NCBI GenBank assembly: GCA_001936135.1
Contig: CP012816.1
Span: 1,739,501-1,803,500, forward strand
Source of the DNA: Saccharomycopsis fibuligera x Saccharomycopsis cf. fibuligera
Lineage: Eukaryota; Ascomycota; Saccharomycetes; Ascoideales; Saccharomycopsidaceae
Reading direction: 5' to 3'
DNA length: 64,000 bases
The notes beneath the pieces are model-generated. The model was not told the origin of the DNA, did no database searches, and saw nothing but the letters and a program-made list of their open reading frames with translations. Positions 11,401 through 20,661 of the stretch are shown piece by piece. Position 1 is the first letter of the stretch, and each line of letters begins with the position of its first letter. Both the position numbers and the translations under genes were made by a program.

Positions 11401-11918
11401 CAGATATTGATGGTGAAGGTGACGAATTCAGTGATGAAGATATTTCATTCGACGAAGCCGAGTTTTCAAGTGCTGGTGAGGAAGACAGCGAAGAGGATGA
11501 AGCAGAAGCTGGCGTTGAAGGTGATGCTGATCTTGAGGCTGCATTTGAAGCGCAGCTCGATGAAGTTGAAGGTAGCGATGACAACGAAAATGAAGATTCC
11601 GAGGATAGCGGTGAAGAAGGCGAATTTACTGGATTCGTTGATGATGAGGGTGAACAAAATGGTGGCTCTGAAAGTGAAGAAGAAGAAGACGCCAAAGAGG
11701 CATCAGAACTTTTCAAGCAAGACGAGGAAGATGAAGTATCTAGTGATGCTGATGTCGACGTTGATGTCGAAGAACCTGAAACTAAAAAGAGATCCAGAGA
11801 TAGCCAGCAAGACAAACAAAATAAGAGCAAGAAGGCAAGAAAGCAAAAGATGAAGGATTTGCCTACGTTTGCTTCTGCCGAGGACTACGCACAATACTTG
11901 GGCTCAGACTCTGAGTAA
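8496..11918 (+). CDS. MAK21: Ribosome biogenesis factor of the CBF/Mak21 family (Noc1)
   Basis: A 1140-residue nucleolar protein needed for 60S pre-ribosome assembly and export; with Noc2 it forms an early complex. The N-terminus is Lys/Glu-rich with an acidic stretch (~residues 170-200). An alpha-helical repeat region follows (from about LDWYNFQDELPVPTG, ~residue 268) and leads into the CCAAT-binding-factor domain, including NTRFYKSLYESLLDERL, SKQGLYLNLLYKALK and DPRYAHAENTSFWEI. The tail is strongly acidic, then basic, ending in a lysine-rich patch and AEDYAQYLGSDSE. Length is slightly above S. cerevisiae Mak21 (1025). The PAC/RRPE pair upstream fits its role. Confidence 0.95.
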   Translation: MDGSSLNISSLKDKVAQKLKAQNDNNKGKSASKKQKSKNNNQAKEPNQKEQLNNKDKGSAKNDKRQPVKSEKSFGAKESSKEKAKSSSQNNSSRYEESEEEILRREALELGATEEDLKLLSGLSDKDYENKEDGEILEFNDVKGAKNVEKSDLEAFIKQIGLSGQSSVIADEDVEEEQEEEEEEEEEVDGENDSDEDDDDYEKEEVKPDIRTQDKASSIQSEEPAKEKKSESAKPEKKQEQKASNKEEMKKMTSVNTDSLLMPVRLDWYNFQDELPVPTGANDFKKTDIDALYEKAKNLTEQENAKYYEEFSKKSSQKKFFTDILTSGTLNDKISALTLMIQEAPLHNMKSLDTLLAFCSKKSRTAALQAINSLKDLIVGGLLPSTRKLKHFKNQPLNRNLSNQQLILFYFEDFLKAKVFSLLEILERLSHDTISHVKMSAVSCIFELLKSKPEQEQNLLTLGVNKLGDIDHKISAQTSFAILQLEQAHPAMKQIIVKAVIDFMNKNYDNYNTKYYSALALNQTILTRKEVELANILITSYFLLFRRILLDQEKYQKDAKVDEIGKVQGRKAASRKGFKRGKKGGKSVKPVEKTENEIKEEQNSKLFSAVLSGLNRAFPFADLPDELYVEHLDSLYKIAHSSNFSTSIQALSLIHHIVSAQKLDNTRFYKSLYESLLDERLANSSKQGLYLNLLYKALKEDKNLERVLAFIKRILQVCFTWLNIGAVSGMLYLLLQLEKYQPAIRALLKKDITSSKSNDDADSEEENKEATQSYDPAKRDPRYAHAENTSFWEIIQFLHHFHPSVRVYSEGFYKGAKVADPSFKGENGQEEVDDEDEEDQAAVLSKPDLGLYTLSHFLDKFVYKNPKQKVSSKGQSIMQPLGGAQTGSLLVRSSAGTLDGQKPQQQVPVNLKDWFNKRVDDISPDEKFFYEFFKNRKREPKNVQLDATEDVDSDLDEDEVWKALVTSRPDIDGEGDEFSDEDISFDEAEFSSAGEEDSEEDEAEAGVEGDADLEAAFEAQLDEVEGSDDNENEDSEDSGEEGEFTGFVDDEGEQNGGSESEEEEDAKEASELFKQDEEDEVSSDADVDVDVEEPETKKRSRDSQQDKQNKSKKARKQKMKDLPTFASAEDYAQYLGSDSE

Positions 11919-14803
11919 TTTTTTGTTTTTTTTTTGTTTTGCACATTTGTTTTACTTGCGTTGTGTTGTCCTGTTGTTTGATAAATTGGTGATGCTTTTG
12001 TTTGTTTGTATTTAAGCATACTGTTGGCGTGTTTCTCTGTACAGTAGAAATCGAATCAATAAATTACTTTGCACTTTTTTTTGTTACTGTCATTATTTTC
12101 TATAACTTATAGACCCTCGAAAATTTACAGTTTGTTTTAATTCTGCAATTGTTAGCTGCCTCGTCTCGTAAGGATATATCGGTGCATTTATCGGTGCATT
12201 TATCGGCCATGTATATTTCCTTTAAATCGCACGCAAAGAACTACACCGCACCAACATCAATATTGCAAAAAGAAACACCCAGAGACGGGAAAACATGCCA
12301 ATGCAGCTAGTCCACGCTGGCTCTTCCTGTGAGCTTTACCAAAAACAGAATGACAATCCTTCAACCATGTTGCCAGAACCTTCATCCGGTGATTACCAGA
12401 CGGTATAGAAGATTCGCGGTACAACAAAGCGCAGGCAGCCTGGTAATACTGCGATGGACAATCGCATTCCACGGGCTTCAAATAGTTTGCACCGTGTGCG
12501 GTTGTAGGAGTATGGGCATTGGCTCTTGCAACTTGTTTTACTAATACACCTCGATTCCGCTGCTTTCTGTTCGATTTACTTTGATGCCAACTTCTGGATT
12601 GATTCTCTATATCGTCAGACACAATGGCACCTGCTTTCCACAATCTAATTTGACCTAATTAATGTCCACGCCTGAACAATCAAACAAAGAGAAATTGGCG
12701 TAGTCGTAATCATTTATTGGGCACGTTGCGAAAAGGGCCGCCAGGATCATGAGATTGTATCTGTGGTATTTGTTGCTAACAACCAGGTCCGGCGCAAGTC
12801 GTAGCCCGTTCTTTTTTTTCTTTTTTCTTTTCTTTTTGTTTCCTTTACTAAATACTTCTCTTCCTGGCACAAAATAAACCATATTTTAAAAGTAAAAGTT
12901 GCAGAATTACGTGTATACGAAAACGGTAACGGCTATGCACTCTACAAAAGCGACAATGCTATACTGTACAATCAGCACTCCGTTTGCGGCTTTCAAAGCC
13001 TATCCGCACACAACACAACGGCTGACAGAAGCAAGCGTCATGATGTAAAGATGCTTGGAGCAGCTTGCCCAAAGTTTTGCCCTAACTCTGATTATGGCAT
13101 CTGGATCCAGATGCAGCACGCCCAGCGAAAGTAGCACTAGCACAGGAGGAATTCTCTTGGTAGCCAACTGCCCCCAATACAAAAACGTATCGGAACTGCA
13201 AATGCCGGCCGGCGCACCAATCATTCGCTGAAAGCTGCCTCTGCCTGACACGTCAATACAATATGTGTACTCTTTGTATTGCCTTGATTATCATTGTTTA
13301 GTACCTTCCGTTAGTTCAACGGCCGGTTACTCTCCGTTGCCAAATGTTGGAACTCCATTATCAAACTAGCTGCAGCTACCGGCATGCGCCAATAGTGGAC
13401 CAGCGCATATACGACATCAACGTGCAGGAAACACCGAAGGTGACAAATGTGGGAGTTTGAGACCAGTCAACTGTTGTTTTGGAACTGCAAGCCGGAAAGC
13501 AGAAGCCAGCAAACGGCTGCTATAGCATATTGAGTGCTAGCTGGCATAGCAGACAGGCAGGCACACAGAGAGACAGACAGGCAGACAGGCAGAAAGCATG
13601 CAGGACCCGGAGAGGACTACTGCTGTCTGGGGTGTCGACAATAGCGAAAGTGGAGGACCGGATTTCTTCAAACAGACTCGTAGAGAGAGCAGAGTGCACT
13701 TGCATTTCGTGGGGCTCGTAAATACACCAGTGCTGCTGTAAGAGGGCTCTGCACAGACACTAGCTAGTTCGTCAGTCGGTCAGTTCCGGTCTGAGCTCTG
13801 GGTCAGACCGCGTTGTTTGCAAGCAACATCACCGCAAGTGAAGTTCAAGCATATTCGTAGGTATACAGCATTACAGAGCATCGGTGTCTACACCAACAAG
13901 CGGCTATAGCACTGCTGCTGGCCGTGCCAGATTGGCTCTCCGGAGCTTCCGAGCATCAGCCATACCGCCTCGCTGTTGGCCCGCCAGCTGGGTTCTGTCT
14001 GCGGTGCTGTCGGCCAACAGCGACTACGGAATTTTGGCGAGGGCTGCTCTCCTGCATGGGGCCTGCGTGGAGGAGATCCAGGCTTTGAGACATTGAAAAG
14101 AAACGGAAATTACACAATTGAAACAGGACAATAAAACAGGACAATAAAACAGCATTAAACTAGGCCACATAGGCCAATTCAGCCAAACAGACAGTTGCTG
14201 TTTGCTGGCTGTGCGTCTGAGCGCACCGACTAGCTGTAGTAGCACACGTCTGTGAGTTTGAAAACGAGTGGACTAGTAACAAAAGACCGCCGATTGCAAA
14301 CCTGTTTGCACAATCAGCGATGATCATAAATGCGCACTAAACACTGACTACAGTGCAATCCGAGTGACAAGAACAGGGATACTGGCCGCTACTACTGCTG
14401 CTGCCGGTATCAGCTGCCATTAATCCTACAATTGCTCTAATAGCACGCGCTGCATCAGGGCTCTAATTTTGAAAAATTATCAATGAGCTTTGAATATCCC
14501 ACCCACGGTGCTGTAGCTGGCTAGCTACTTAGCTTGCGATCCTGAAAGATCACTGATTTATATATCCTGTCCATCCAGAGTTCCGCTACCTTCGTTTCCC
14601 TTTCCCTCTGGTTTCCTTCCATTTGATTTCTTTCCACTTCTCCTCGCTTCGTTGCGCGCTGCTTCCCAAACAAGCCCGCTCTTTGTCGACTGCCGTTGGC
14701 CTTGCTGCTATAGCGTCCAAACAGAAGCACAGAACACCAGATACGCATTGAAAAATTGGCCCAAACTAGTAGCGACAAACTGGCATTTCAAAAAATAAAG
14801 GAG
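11919..14803. other. 2.9-kb gene-free island of unusually balanced base composition
   Basis: After ~300 T-rich bases of MAK21 3' flank, the sequence from about 12.2 to 14.75 kb loses the AT-rich, homopolymer-rich look of other intergenic DNA here (the line 13321-13380 counts 30 G+C of 60). No ORF in it gives a recognisable protein; the longest, 128 codons on the minus strand at 12257-12643, has no familiar motif. Short tandem repeats are present: a 12-bp unit twice near 12180-12207 (TCGGTGCATTTA), CAGG/CAGA-type units near 13550-13600, and a 15-bp unit twice near 14131-14160. No tRNA boxes or snoRNA box pairs were recognised. It could be a long promoter for the gene at 14804, a long non-coding RNA locus, or decayed coding DNA. 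Confidence 0.4.
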
Positions 14804-15622
14804 ATGCAGCTATTTTCCAGTCAGCACCTCAATGGCAAAACGCACGCCAACGGCAATATCAAAAATAATGCCAGCTTGCTAACCATTGCCTTCCTTTTTC
14901 TCGCATGCATATCCATATACCAAAACAAAACTTACTCTCCACAAAAACAGAAGCCTCAACATCATCAAAGGCAGCTGCCGTTGGTTCAACCGGCTGAGCA
15001 TCAATATTTCAAGATACAGAAATTTTGGAACGACTGGAGAGCGCCGAGCTTCGACAGCAAGGCACGAATCTTACAGCGGCCGAGACCTCAGTTGTCGCAA
15101 AAAAGTTATAGCAGCAATGGTGAATATCGTTCCAACAAAAGCAGCAGTAAACTCTGGCACGACCAACAATATCCAGTAAATGCTCGTGTCACCGAAAACA
15201 AGAACGCGTTTGATTTGCGCGGTTCGCACCCATACGGCCCTCAAGATCTTAAACAACAGCAACAGAGCCTATTGTTTCATGTTGATACGAGCTCGCTAGA
15301 AAATCAGCATCCCCAGCGCCAAATGCAGCATCAAAACTCAAACCGCGACACTCCCAAATTACCACTCTCGTCAAATAAAAATTACATTGATAACTCCTAC
15401 AGCTACTCAACAAGCACCGTGCTCGTTGGCACCACATCTTCGTCAGCTTCCAGCTTTCCAACTGAAGATCCAAGCTGGTATGGTTGTCAGGCCGAGTGTT
15501 CCATTGAGTATTGCAATGAGTACGTTGATTGCAGCTACAATTGTCGCAGTGTTACTTTTGATGATTTTGCCCCAACTAACTGCAGATTGGATAACGTATG
15601 CGTTTGTATTAGCGAAAGGTGA
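14804..15622 (+). CDS. Predicted type II membrane protein with C-terminal defensin-like cysteine domain
   Basis: I do not recognise this 272-residue protein as a named gene. The frame opens earlier at a TTG (14756), but the first ATG is 14804. Residues 23-39 (ASLLTIAFLFLACISIY) form one hydrophobic segment after a short Lys/His/Asn-rich head, so it is probably a signal anchor with the rest outside the cell or in the secretory lumen. A long low-complexity middle rich in Gln, Ser, Asn and Tyr follows. The last 51 residues carry eight cysteines spaced C-x3-C-x4-C-x5-C-x3-C-x12-C-x5-C-x1-C. The last six fit the CS-alpha-beta pattern of invertebrate/fungal defensins, with C-x3-C and C-x-C. No Lys-Arg Kex2 site is visible before it. 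A cell-wall or morphology role is equally possible. It sits downstream of a 2.9-kb gene-free island. Confidence 0.6.
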   Translation: MQLFSSQHLNGKTHANGNIKNNASLLTIAFLFLACISIYQNKTYSPQKQKPQHHQRQLPLVQPAEHQYFKIQKFWNDWRAPSFDSKARILQRPRPQLSQKSYSSNGEYRSNKSSSKLWHDQQYPVNARVTENKNAFDLRGSHPYGPQDLKQQQQSLLFHVDTSSLENQHPQRQMQHQNSNRDTPKLPLSSNKNYIDNSYSYSTSTVLVGTTSSSASSFPTEDPSWYGCQAECSIEYCNEYVDCSYNCRSVTFDDFAPTNCRLDNVCVCISER

Positions 15623-16188
15623 AGTGACTGCTCATCAATCCATTAGTTTATAAATCGTAAAAAAAAATGCAAAGTAAAAAAGAATTAGAAACCAAAGGAA
15701 AATCTTATCAAAAGAAAAAGTTTGATGTTTTGTCAGCTCTCATAATTACCTGTTTTAAACTTGTGTTTTTTCTTTTCAAATTATGTTTTAGCTTCCGCTA
15801 TTCAGGCTCACCTCTTTTTTGTTGCCTCTTTGCTACGTTATTTCGTTGATGTTGTGAATACCGCTGTTTATTCTTATCTGTCTATTCATTTTTCCCCTAT
15901 CGTTGACATATACTATGTGCTATTTTTATTGTTTCCAGCCGCTCTTTGCAAATACATCTCGCACATTGGCGTAACTTACGTAATGTAATGACATTTACTG
16001 CTTCGACACCACCCAAACTATTTATTTGACCAGAGGCGAATGCTGCTGCTGCTGCTTCTTATCTAACTTTACGAGACTCGCAGTGTAATAAACCAAATTT
16101 ATTTAAATTGACTACTCTTTGTTTTCATAAAGATGTAAAAGCAAGTTTTGCAAGAAAATGCTTGAATAGTGAAGTGCACAAAAGTTGC
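15623..16188. other. Intergenic region before the tRNA gene
   Basis: AT-rich 3' flank of the 14804 gene; two overlapping 60-75-codon frames at 15667-15988 have no recognisable content. A short (GCT)n-like stretch, TGCTGCTGCTGCTGC, lies near 16040. Nothing else was seen. Confidence 0.4.
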
Positions 16189-16195
16189 AAAAAAA
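16189..16195 (-). terminator. RNA polymerase III terminator of tRNA-Arg
   Basis: Seven consecutive Ts on the minus strand (A run on the plus strand) one base past the mature tRNA 3' end, the usual Pol III stop. Confidence 0.85.
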
Positions 16196-16196
16196 G

Positions 16197-16280
16197 CTTC
16201 CCCACCAGGATTCGAACCTGGAATCCCTCGATTCCTATCAAAGCCGTAGTCGAGTGCCTTAACCATTGGGCCATGAGGAA
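16197..16280 (-). tRNA. tRNA-Arg(ACG) with an 11-nt intron
   Basis: The 84-nt gene folds as a cloverleaf. Acceptor arms are TTCCTCA and TGGGGAA with discriminator G, the D arm is GCCCAATGGTTAAGGC, and the T arm is CCAGG-TTCGAAT-CCTGG. The anticodon stem CTCGA/TCGAG closes an 18-nt loop, 11 nt too long. Placing a standard intron after position 37 (16233-16243) leaves the loop C-T-A-C-G-G-A with anticodon ACG at 16245-16247. Acceptor, D-arm start and T arm closely resemble S. cerevisiae tRNA-Arg(ACG) as I remember it, which has no intron. After wobble A-to-I editing it reads CGU, CGC and CGA. Internal B box GGTTCGAATCC is intact. Confidence 0.93.
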
Positions 16281-17601
16281 TGAAGCACAGCAACTTTAGT
16301 TGCTTATAGTATAATACCTATATGTACGTTTTCAGACTTTTGACAGCTATTTATTTTGACGAACATTGAGTTCTAGACAAATATTACGGAATACTGAAAT
16401 CTCAGGGTTCATATTTCGGACGTTAAAGCCTTGTATTTGGAATATAACTAACTAATTGACGAACATTGAATTCTAAACCAACAAACCTGAATACAGTTAA
16501 CCAACATTTATTACTGAATAACTTCAGAGATCTTTTATCTTGGTGCAAGTTACACGTATTTATTACTGGTAATATCGAATCAATAACGTGTTTTGTATTC
16601 AGTCTGATTATTATTTAAAGAGGGTCCAACCCAATATTTTTATATATTTATTATTAGTTAGTTATATTTGAAATACAAGGCTTTTACCTCTAAAACATGA
16701 ACCCTGAGATGTCAGTATTCCGTAACTCTGGTATTTACTTATAGTTAATAAATCAATCTTGTGTATAAAATAAAGGCCTTGATTTACGCTATTATGTTGA
16801 GAACACAGTTCACGTTATTAGCTATTTTGAAAACACAAATTAATTGCGTAATGTTCGGCAAACAATATTGTTTATGATTAATTTATTTTTTCTTCCAGCT
16901 CAACCATATTAAAAACTATTATATTAAGAGGACACATCCCCATATTATTAAAAACCAGCTATAATTACATTTTAAATATAAGCATTTCTTATATTCGTTA
17001 ACCATCTATTAGCCGCACAACTATCAAAAATATAAGACTTCCGCCAGCATGTATTCCAATTAATAATTACACAGAAGTCAGCAAAGCTATCGCATTCAAA
17101 ATTAGGAAAAATCAATATTACAACCTGAGAAGTCAGAAATAGATGTTGGAACTGCAAAAGCAAGTGACGCATTGATTTAAACTTTTCTAGTCAACTATTC
17201 AATGCTAGCAAAGGTATACAAGTATGAGAAATATCTGAAAAAGAAGTGAAATAGAACAAAAATGCAAGCCGAGGCTTGAAATATCATAAAGCAACATAAC
17301 ATGAAAAATCTAAGAAAAAAATTTTTGAATAGAGGACTGCTAATCATCAAAGACAAAATCAGTAGTAAAATTCGTAGAATATAGTATAGATTATCATAAA
17401 GCATAATTGGTGATTGAGAAAAAAGATAAGAAAAAGCAAGCAAAACAATGAGAGAAACCGTTCCATGGTAATTATCAAATGTTGTTAATCAATAAAGGTT
17501 GATATGTTAGTGCAAAAAAAAACAAAAAAAAAAAAAAAAAAAAAAAAAAGCGGAATAAATTATAGAAAAACACCAAACATGAATATCAAAAAGAAGCTCA
17601 G
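16281..17601. other. AT-rich gene-free region upstream of the tRNA, holding an inverted repeat
   Basis: No supported ORF. It contains the 16384-16725 inverted repeat, a 23-bp direct repeat and an A run (17524-17549) near the 3' end of the permease gene. The rest (about 16.75-17.5 kb) is AT-rich sequence without recognised features. Confidence 0.5.
16384..16725. repeat. Imperfect inverted repeat, 73-bp arms around a 196-bp spacer
   Basis: Left arm 16384-16456 and right arm 16653-16725 are reverse complements with about 8 mismatches in 73 positions (~89%). Conserved blocks include TTACGGAATACTGA, ATCTCAGGGTTCAT and AATATAACTAACTAAT. The left arm is also flanked by a 23-bp direct repeat starting TTGACGAACATTGA (16356-16378 and 16456-16478). 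A partial inverted copy of the GAACATT core occurs near 16850-16862. The arrangement next to a tRNA gene suggests an eroded small transposable element (MITE-like) or other structured DNA. No coding sequence or target-site duplication was identified, so the family is unknown. Confidence 0.65.
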
Positions 17602-19125
17602 CTAATAGAGGTACGGAATATATGGATCCTTGTCCCCTCTAACTGCTTTTTCTCTTTTTGACAAAGCGTCAAATTCCACTCTATATTCATGTTGCAATTT
17701 CTGTTGGTTACCTTTATAATAATACCAGAATAAAAGCACCATAAAGACCATTGCAAACACAACAAAAGCAAGAGAAATACTCAAACCTTTAACGTAACGA
17801 GGTGCATCTTCCGCTAAGAAGATATATGTGGAAATAATACCACCAATATTACCAAACCCAATTTGCCAACTTGAACCAACACTTTTACGCAAATGTCCAC
17901 CATAATTAAGTGAGCACCAGCACACAAGAGAAGGCATAGCGGAGTAAAGGCCCATGACACTAAGGAAACAGCCTGCGTAACGAGCATTGATGTTGTGTTT
18001 GCAAGCGAGAACAATTGAGAGACCAATGATAGCAATGCATGAATTTATGAGAGTAAATGGCAAACGAAGCTTGGTCTTGTCAGAAACAAAAGAAATAATG
18101 ATGGTCCAACCAAAGGCAACGACCCAAGGATAAACGGAACGCTGGTTGGCTTCTTCACCGGTGTAGCCCATAACTTTGATGATGGAAGTGGCAAAGTAAG
18201 CGTAACCGTAGGATGGAATGATGAGGCCAAAGTAAGCAAGAGCAGAAAGCCAAATAAGTGGATCTTTGAAAACTGCCAAAACTTCTTTTGGTGTGTATTG
18301 AAATTCAAAACCAGAATCACCATTGTAAATGGCAAGTTTTTGCTTAACAAATTCACGTTCATTAGCAGTTAAAAAACGGCAATTTTCTGGGAAATCTGGA
18401 ACGATGAAATAAAGGACAAATGCTAAACCAGCAGTGAAAGTGCCTTCAACAATAAATATCCATTGCCAACTTTCAATATTATAACGGCCAGCCAAGTCTT
18501 TAATTCTATAAGCAATGGCACCACCAGAGGCACCAGCAAGACATGTACAAGAAAAGAAAGTGCTGAATCTACGCTGGGATTCTGCCTTTGCGTAAAAGTT
18601 GGCCAAAATGTAAAAAATTGCTGGGAAAGTACCAGCCTCAAAGATACCAAGTAAGAAACGACAAGCAGCAAGTTGACTGAAATTTTTTGAGAAACCCATA
18701 CCAATGGTAACACAACCAAAGAGCAAGATGCACGTACTGAGCCAGCGATGTGGTTTAACAAATTTTAAAGCATAATTGGAAAACACTTCAAAGAAGATAT
18801 ATGGCACAAAGAATAAAGTTAAACAGGTATTGAATTGGTCACCAGTTAAGCCAAGGGAAGTTTCCATACCGTAGACTTTAGCATTGGATATATTCACTCT
18901 ATCAAGAAATGAGAGAAAATAAAGAAGGGCTAATGGGGGAACGACACAAACATCAATTTTCCACATAAGCTTTGTGTGATTTATGTTGAACTGTTTAGCA
19001 AGTTCAGCAACTTTAAGATCTTTTTCTTCATCAGGAACGAAACCAGTGGCTGGAGCAAGCTTCTCATTATCAAAACTGCTGGAAGACTGGTTGTCAACAA
19101 TTTTTTGGGAAGCCGTGTCAGACAT
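17602..19125 (-). CDS. MFS anion:cation symporter of the TNA1/DAL5 (nicotinate/allantoate) family
   Basis: A 507-residue plasma-membrane permease with about 12 predicted transmembrane segments. The family signature is clear: FLDRVNISNAKVYGM after TM1, the central RRFSTFF loop, a cytosolic loop opening with PDFPENCRFLTANERE, and a C-terminal YYYKGNQQKLQHEYR tail. Known members take up nicotinic acid (Tna1), allantoate/ureidosuccinate (Dal5), biotin (Vht1) or pantothenate (Fen2). I lean to a Tna1-like vitamin or carboxylate permease, but the substrate cannot be read from sequence. The start is an ATG with no in-frame alternative upstream. It has a 1.5-kb gene-free region upstream with a TATA-like site at 19419-19427 on its strand. 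Confidence 0.85.
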   Translation of the reverse strand: MSDTASQKIVDNQSSSSFDNEKLAPATGFVPDEEKDLKVAELAKQFNINHTKLMWKIDVCVVPPLALLYFLSFLDRVNISNAKVYGMETSLGLTGDQFNTCLTLFFVPYIFFEVFSNYALKFVKPHRWLSTCILLFGCVTIGMGFSKNFSQLAACRFLLGIFEAGTFPAIFYILANFYAKAESQRRFSTFFSCTCLAGASGGAIAYRIKDLAGRYNIESWQWIFIVEGTFTAGLAFVLYFIVPDFPENCRFLTANEREFVKQKLAIYNGDSGFEFQYTPKEVLAVFKDPLIWLSALAYFGLIIPSYGYAYFATSIIKVMGYTGEEANQRSVYPWVVAFGWTIIISFVSDKTKLRLPFTLINSCIAIIGLSIVLACKHNINARYAGCFLSVMGLYSAMPSLVCWCSLNYGGHLRKSVGSSWQIGFGNIGGIISTYIFLAEDAPRYVKGLSISLAFVVFAMVFMVLLFWYYYKGNQQKLQHEYRVEFDALSKREKAVRGDKDPYIPYLY

Positions 19126-20661
19126 CTTGTGATTGTAATTTGCTGTACTAATAAATATAGTGAGTAGATGAGCCTGCGGCTATATGAAAACCACTGCGGC
19201 TAGTTCAGTAAGGCTGAAGCACGTCTATAGAGAAAATATTTAGCCGATTAAGGGCGAAAACCGGGGTAAGAAAAATATCAGACAGAGCTGCAATTGAATC
19301 TGGTTGAATAACGAACAGTGGAACACTCTCAACAACGATTGAATATAGACACCAAAACAAGAAAAGAGTAAATACAGCAAAAAGAAGTGAAAAATTTTTT
19401 AGTGGGGAGAGAAGAGTGTATATATAGTGGGACCTAATAGTGGAGTTTAGTCATCACTCGGGGAATTATAACTCTGAAAATCTCTAGCCGGTGACAGGAA
19501 CTGGAAAGTATGCAAAGCGTAAGGCCAAAGCCGTAACCGGAATGGATACCACTAATGCAGAACCTGCATCAATACCCATAAAAATGGGAAATGTGATCGG
19601 GTTTAAATTGCGTTAGCCGCCGAATGCGGAATGAAAGGGAAATAACTGCAACAAAGAGTTGCTTAATTTCCAGAAAGGGGACTCACCGGCCCCGCTATTA
19701 AGGGATTTTTTATGCGTTATCTTGCAGAATATCTGTCACAAACAATTACAATGTCTTGCGACGACGGCGATGATCCGCAATATAATTGCCAAATGAATTG
19801 GTACTGATACTGTTATTAATGTCGATACTGATAATCTGAATGTGTATTAATTTCACGATCAGGGGTGCTCGCTGCCAGCCGAATTGTAATATGGGCTTAT
19901 GTGATAGTTATTTGCTCAATGGATAGCAGGTTATGATGATCAAATTGAAAGCAAAACTTTTGCAAGTGTAACACTACACTGCTATGACTAACATAGTGAC
20001 TAATAGACAAATTCACTAAAAAAAATAGCTTAAAATTCTTATTTACATAGTGAGTCAGTTAGTTTATTGTAAGTATATGTTCTACATGCACGCCCGTTAT
20101 AGCATGTGGGGCACTTGTGTCGCAGCTGTGAGTTTTACATTTATCGCATTTATTTCACTGAAACAATAAAGTAATTTGACTTGCTTTCAAGTTTTTTTCT
20201 CCATTAACAATTTATTGATTTGGCCCGTTTCTTCCGCTTCCTGAGACCGTTTATCAGATAAAGTGCCTGTTGATCTGTCAAAAGAATCATTGTCGCTTTG
20301 CTGGGTTGTTGGTGCTCTGCTTGACTTTTTCTCTCTATATTGATTATGTAAACAGATAATCGGTCTTTAGGGCATGAGTGGTGGTAGAGCCAAAAGTCTT
20401 ACAGGTCCAAGCAATTTATCGGATCTATCGCTTTCAATAGGTAGTTAGACAGTCTTCGGCATTAAAAGTGTATAAAAATATTCTCCACTACTGCTACATT
20501 GCTTCTTTGAAGCCATTTTTAATGAAATAATATATATTACATATAAGTAACCAGTTTAGTAAATGTGCAGCAAGGAATAATCATAATAATAGGGTGTTAA
20601 AAATAATATAAAAAAAAAGTCAACAACGTCAAAAATAATAAAAAGCAAACAATATCTATAA
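19126..20661. promoter_or_regulatory. 1.5-kb upstream region of the permease gene, after FRS1
   Basis: Both flanking genes are on the minus strand, so this is FRS1 3' flank plus a long permease promoter. It holds a TATA-like CTATATATAC (minus strand, 19419-19427), two AGGGG cores (19676-19680, 19861-19865) and a CCG-N4-CGG pair (19620-19629) of the kind bound by Zn2Cys6 factors, in a local cluster of CCG/CGG triplets at 19.48-19.70 kb. No ORF or RNA gene was seen. Function is inferred. Confidence 0.4.

Noticed and set aside
11324-11830. Ser-rich minus-strand frame of 168 codons in MAK21
   Set aside because: It mirrors the acidic Glu/Asp codons of MAK21; antisense shadow.
12257-12643. 128-codon minus-strand frame in the 2.9-kb island
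   Set aside because: No signal peptide, domain or family resemblance, and several overlapping frames of similar length occur in this region of balanced composition; expected by chance.
13000-14245. Possible structured RNA (telomerase RNA, RNase P, SRP or snRNA) in the island
   Set aside because: No conserved boxes of these RNAs were recognised by eye. A covariance-model search would be needed to exclude them, so none is claimed.
16740-17210. Solo LTR next to the tRNA gene
   Set aside because: Some TGTTG starts are present, but no matching ends, duplicated target site or second copy could be paired, so no element is named.
16281-17601. Point or regional centromere
   Set aside because: The inverted repeat suggested it, but the arms are only 73 bp and the gene-free span is 1.3 kb, with no unique core that I can support.
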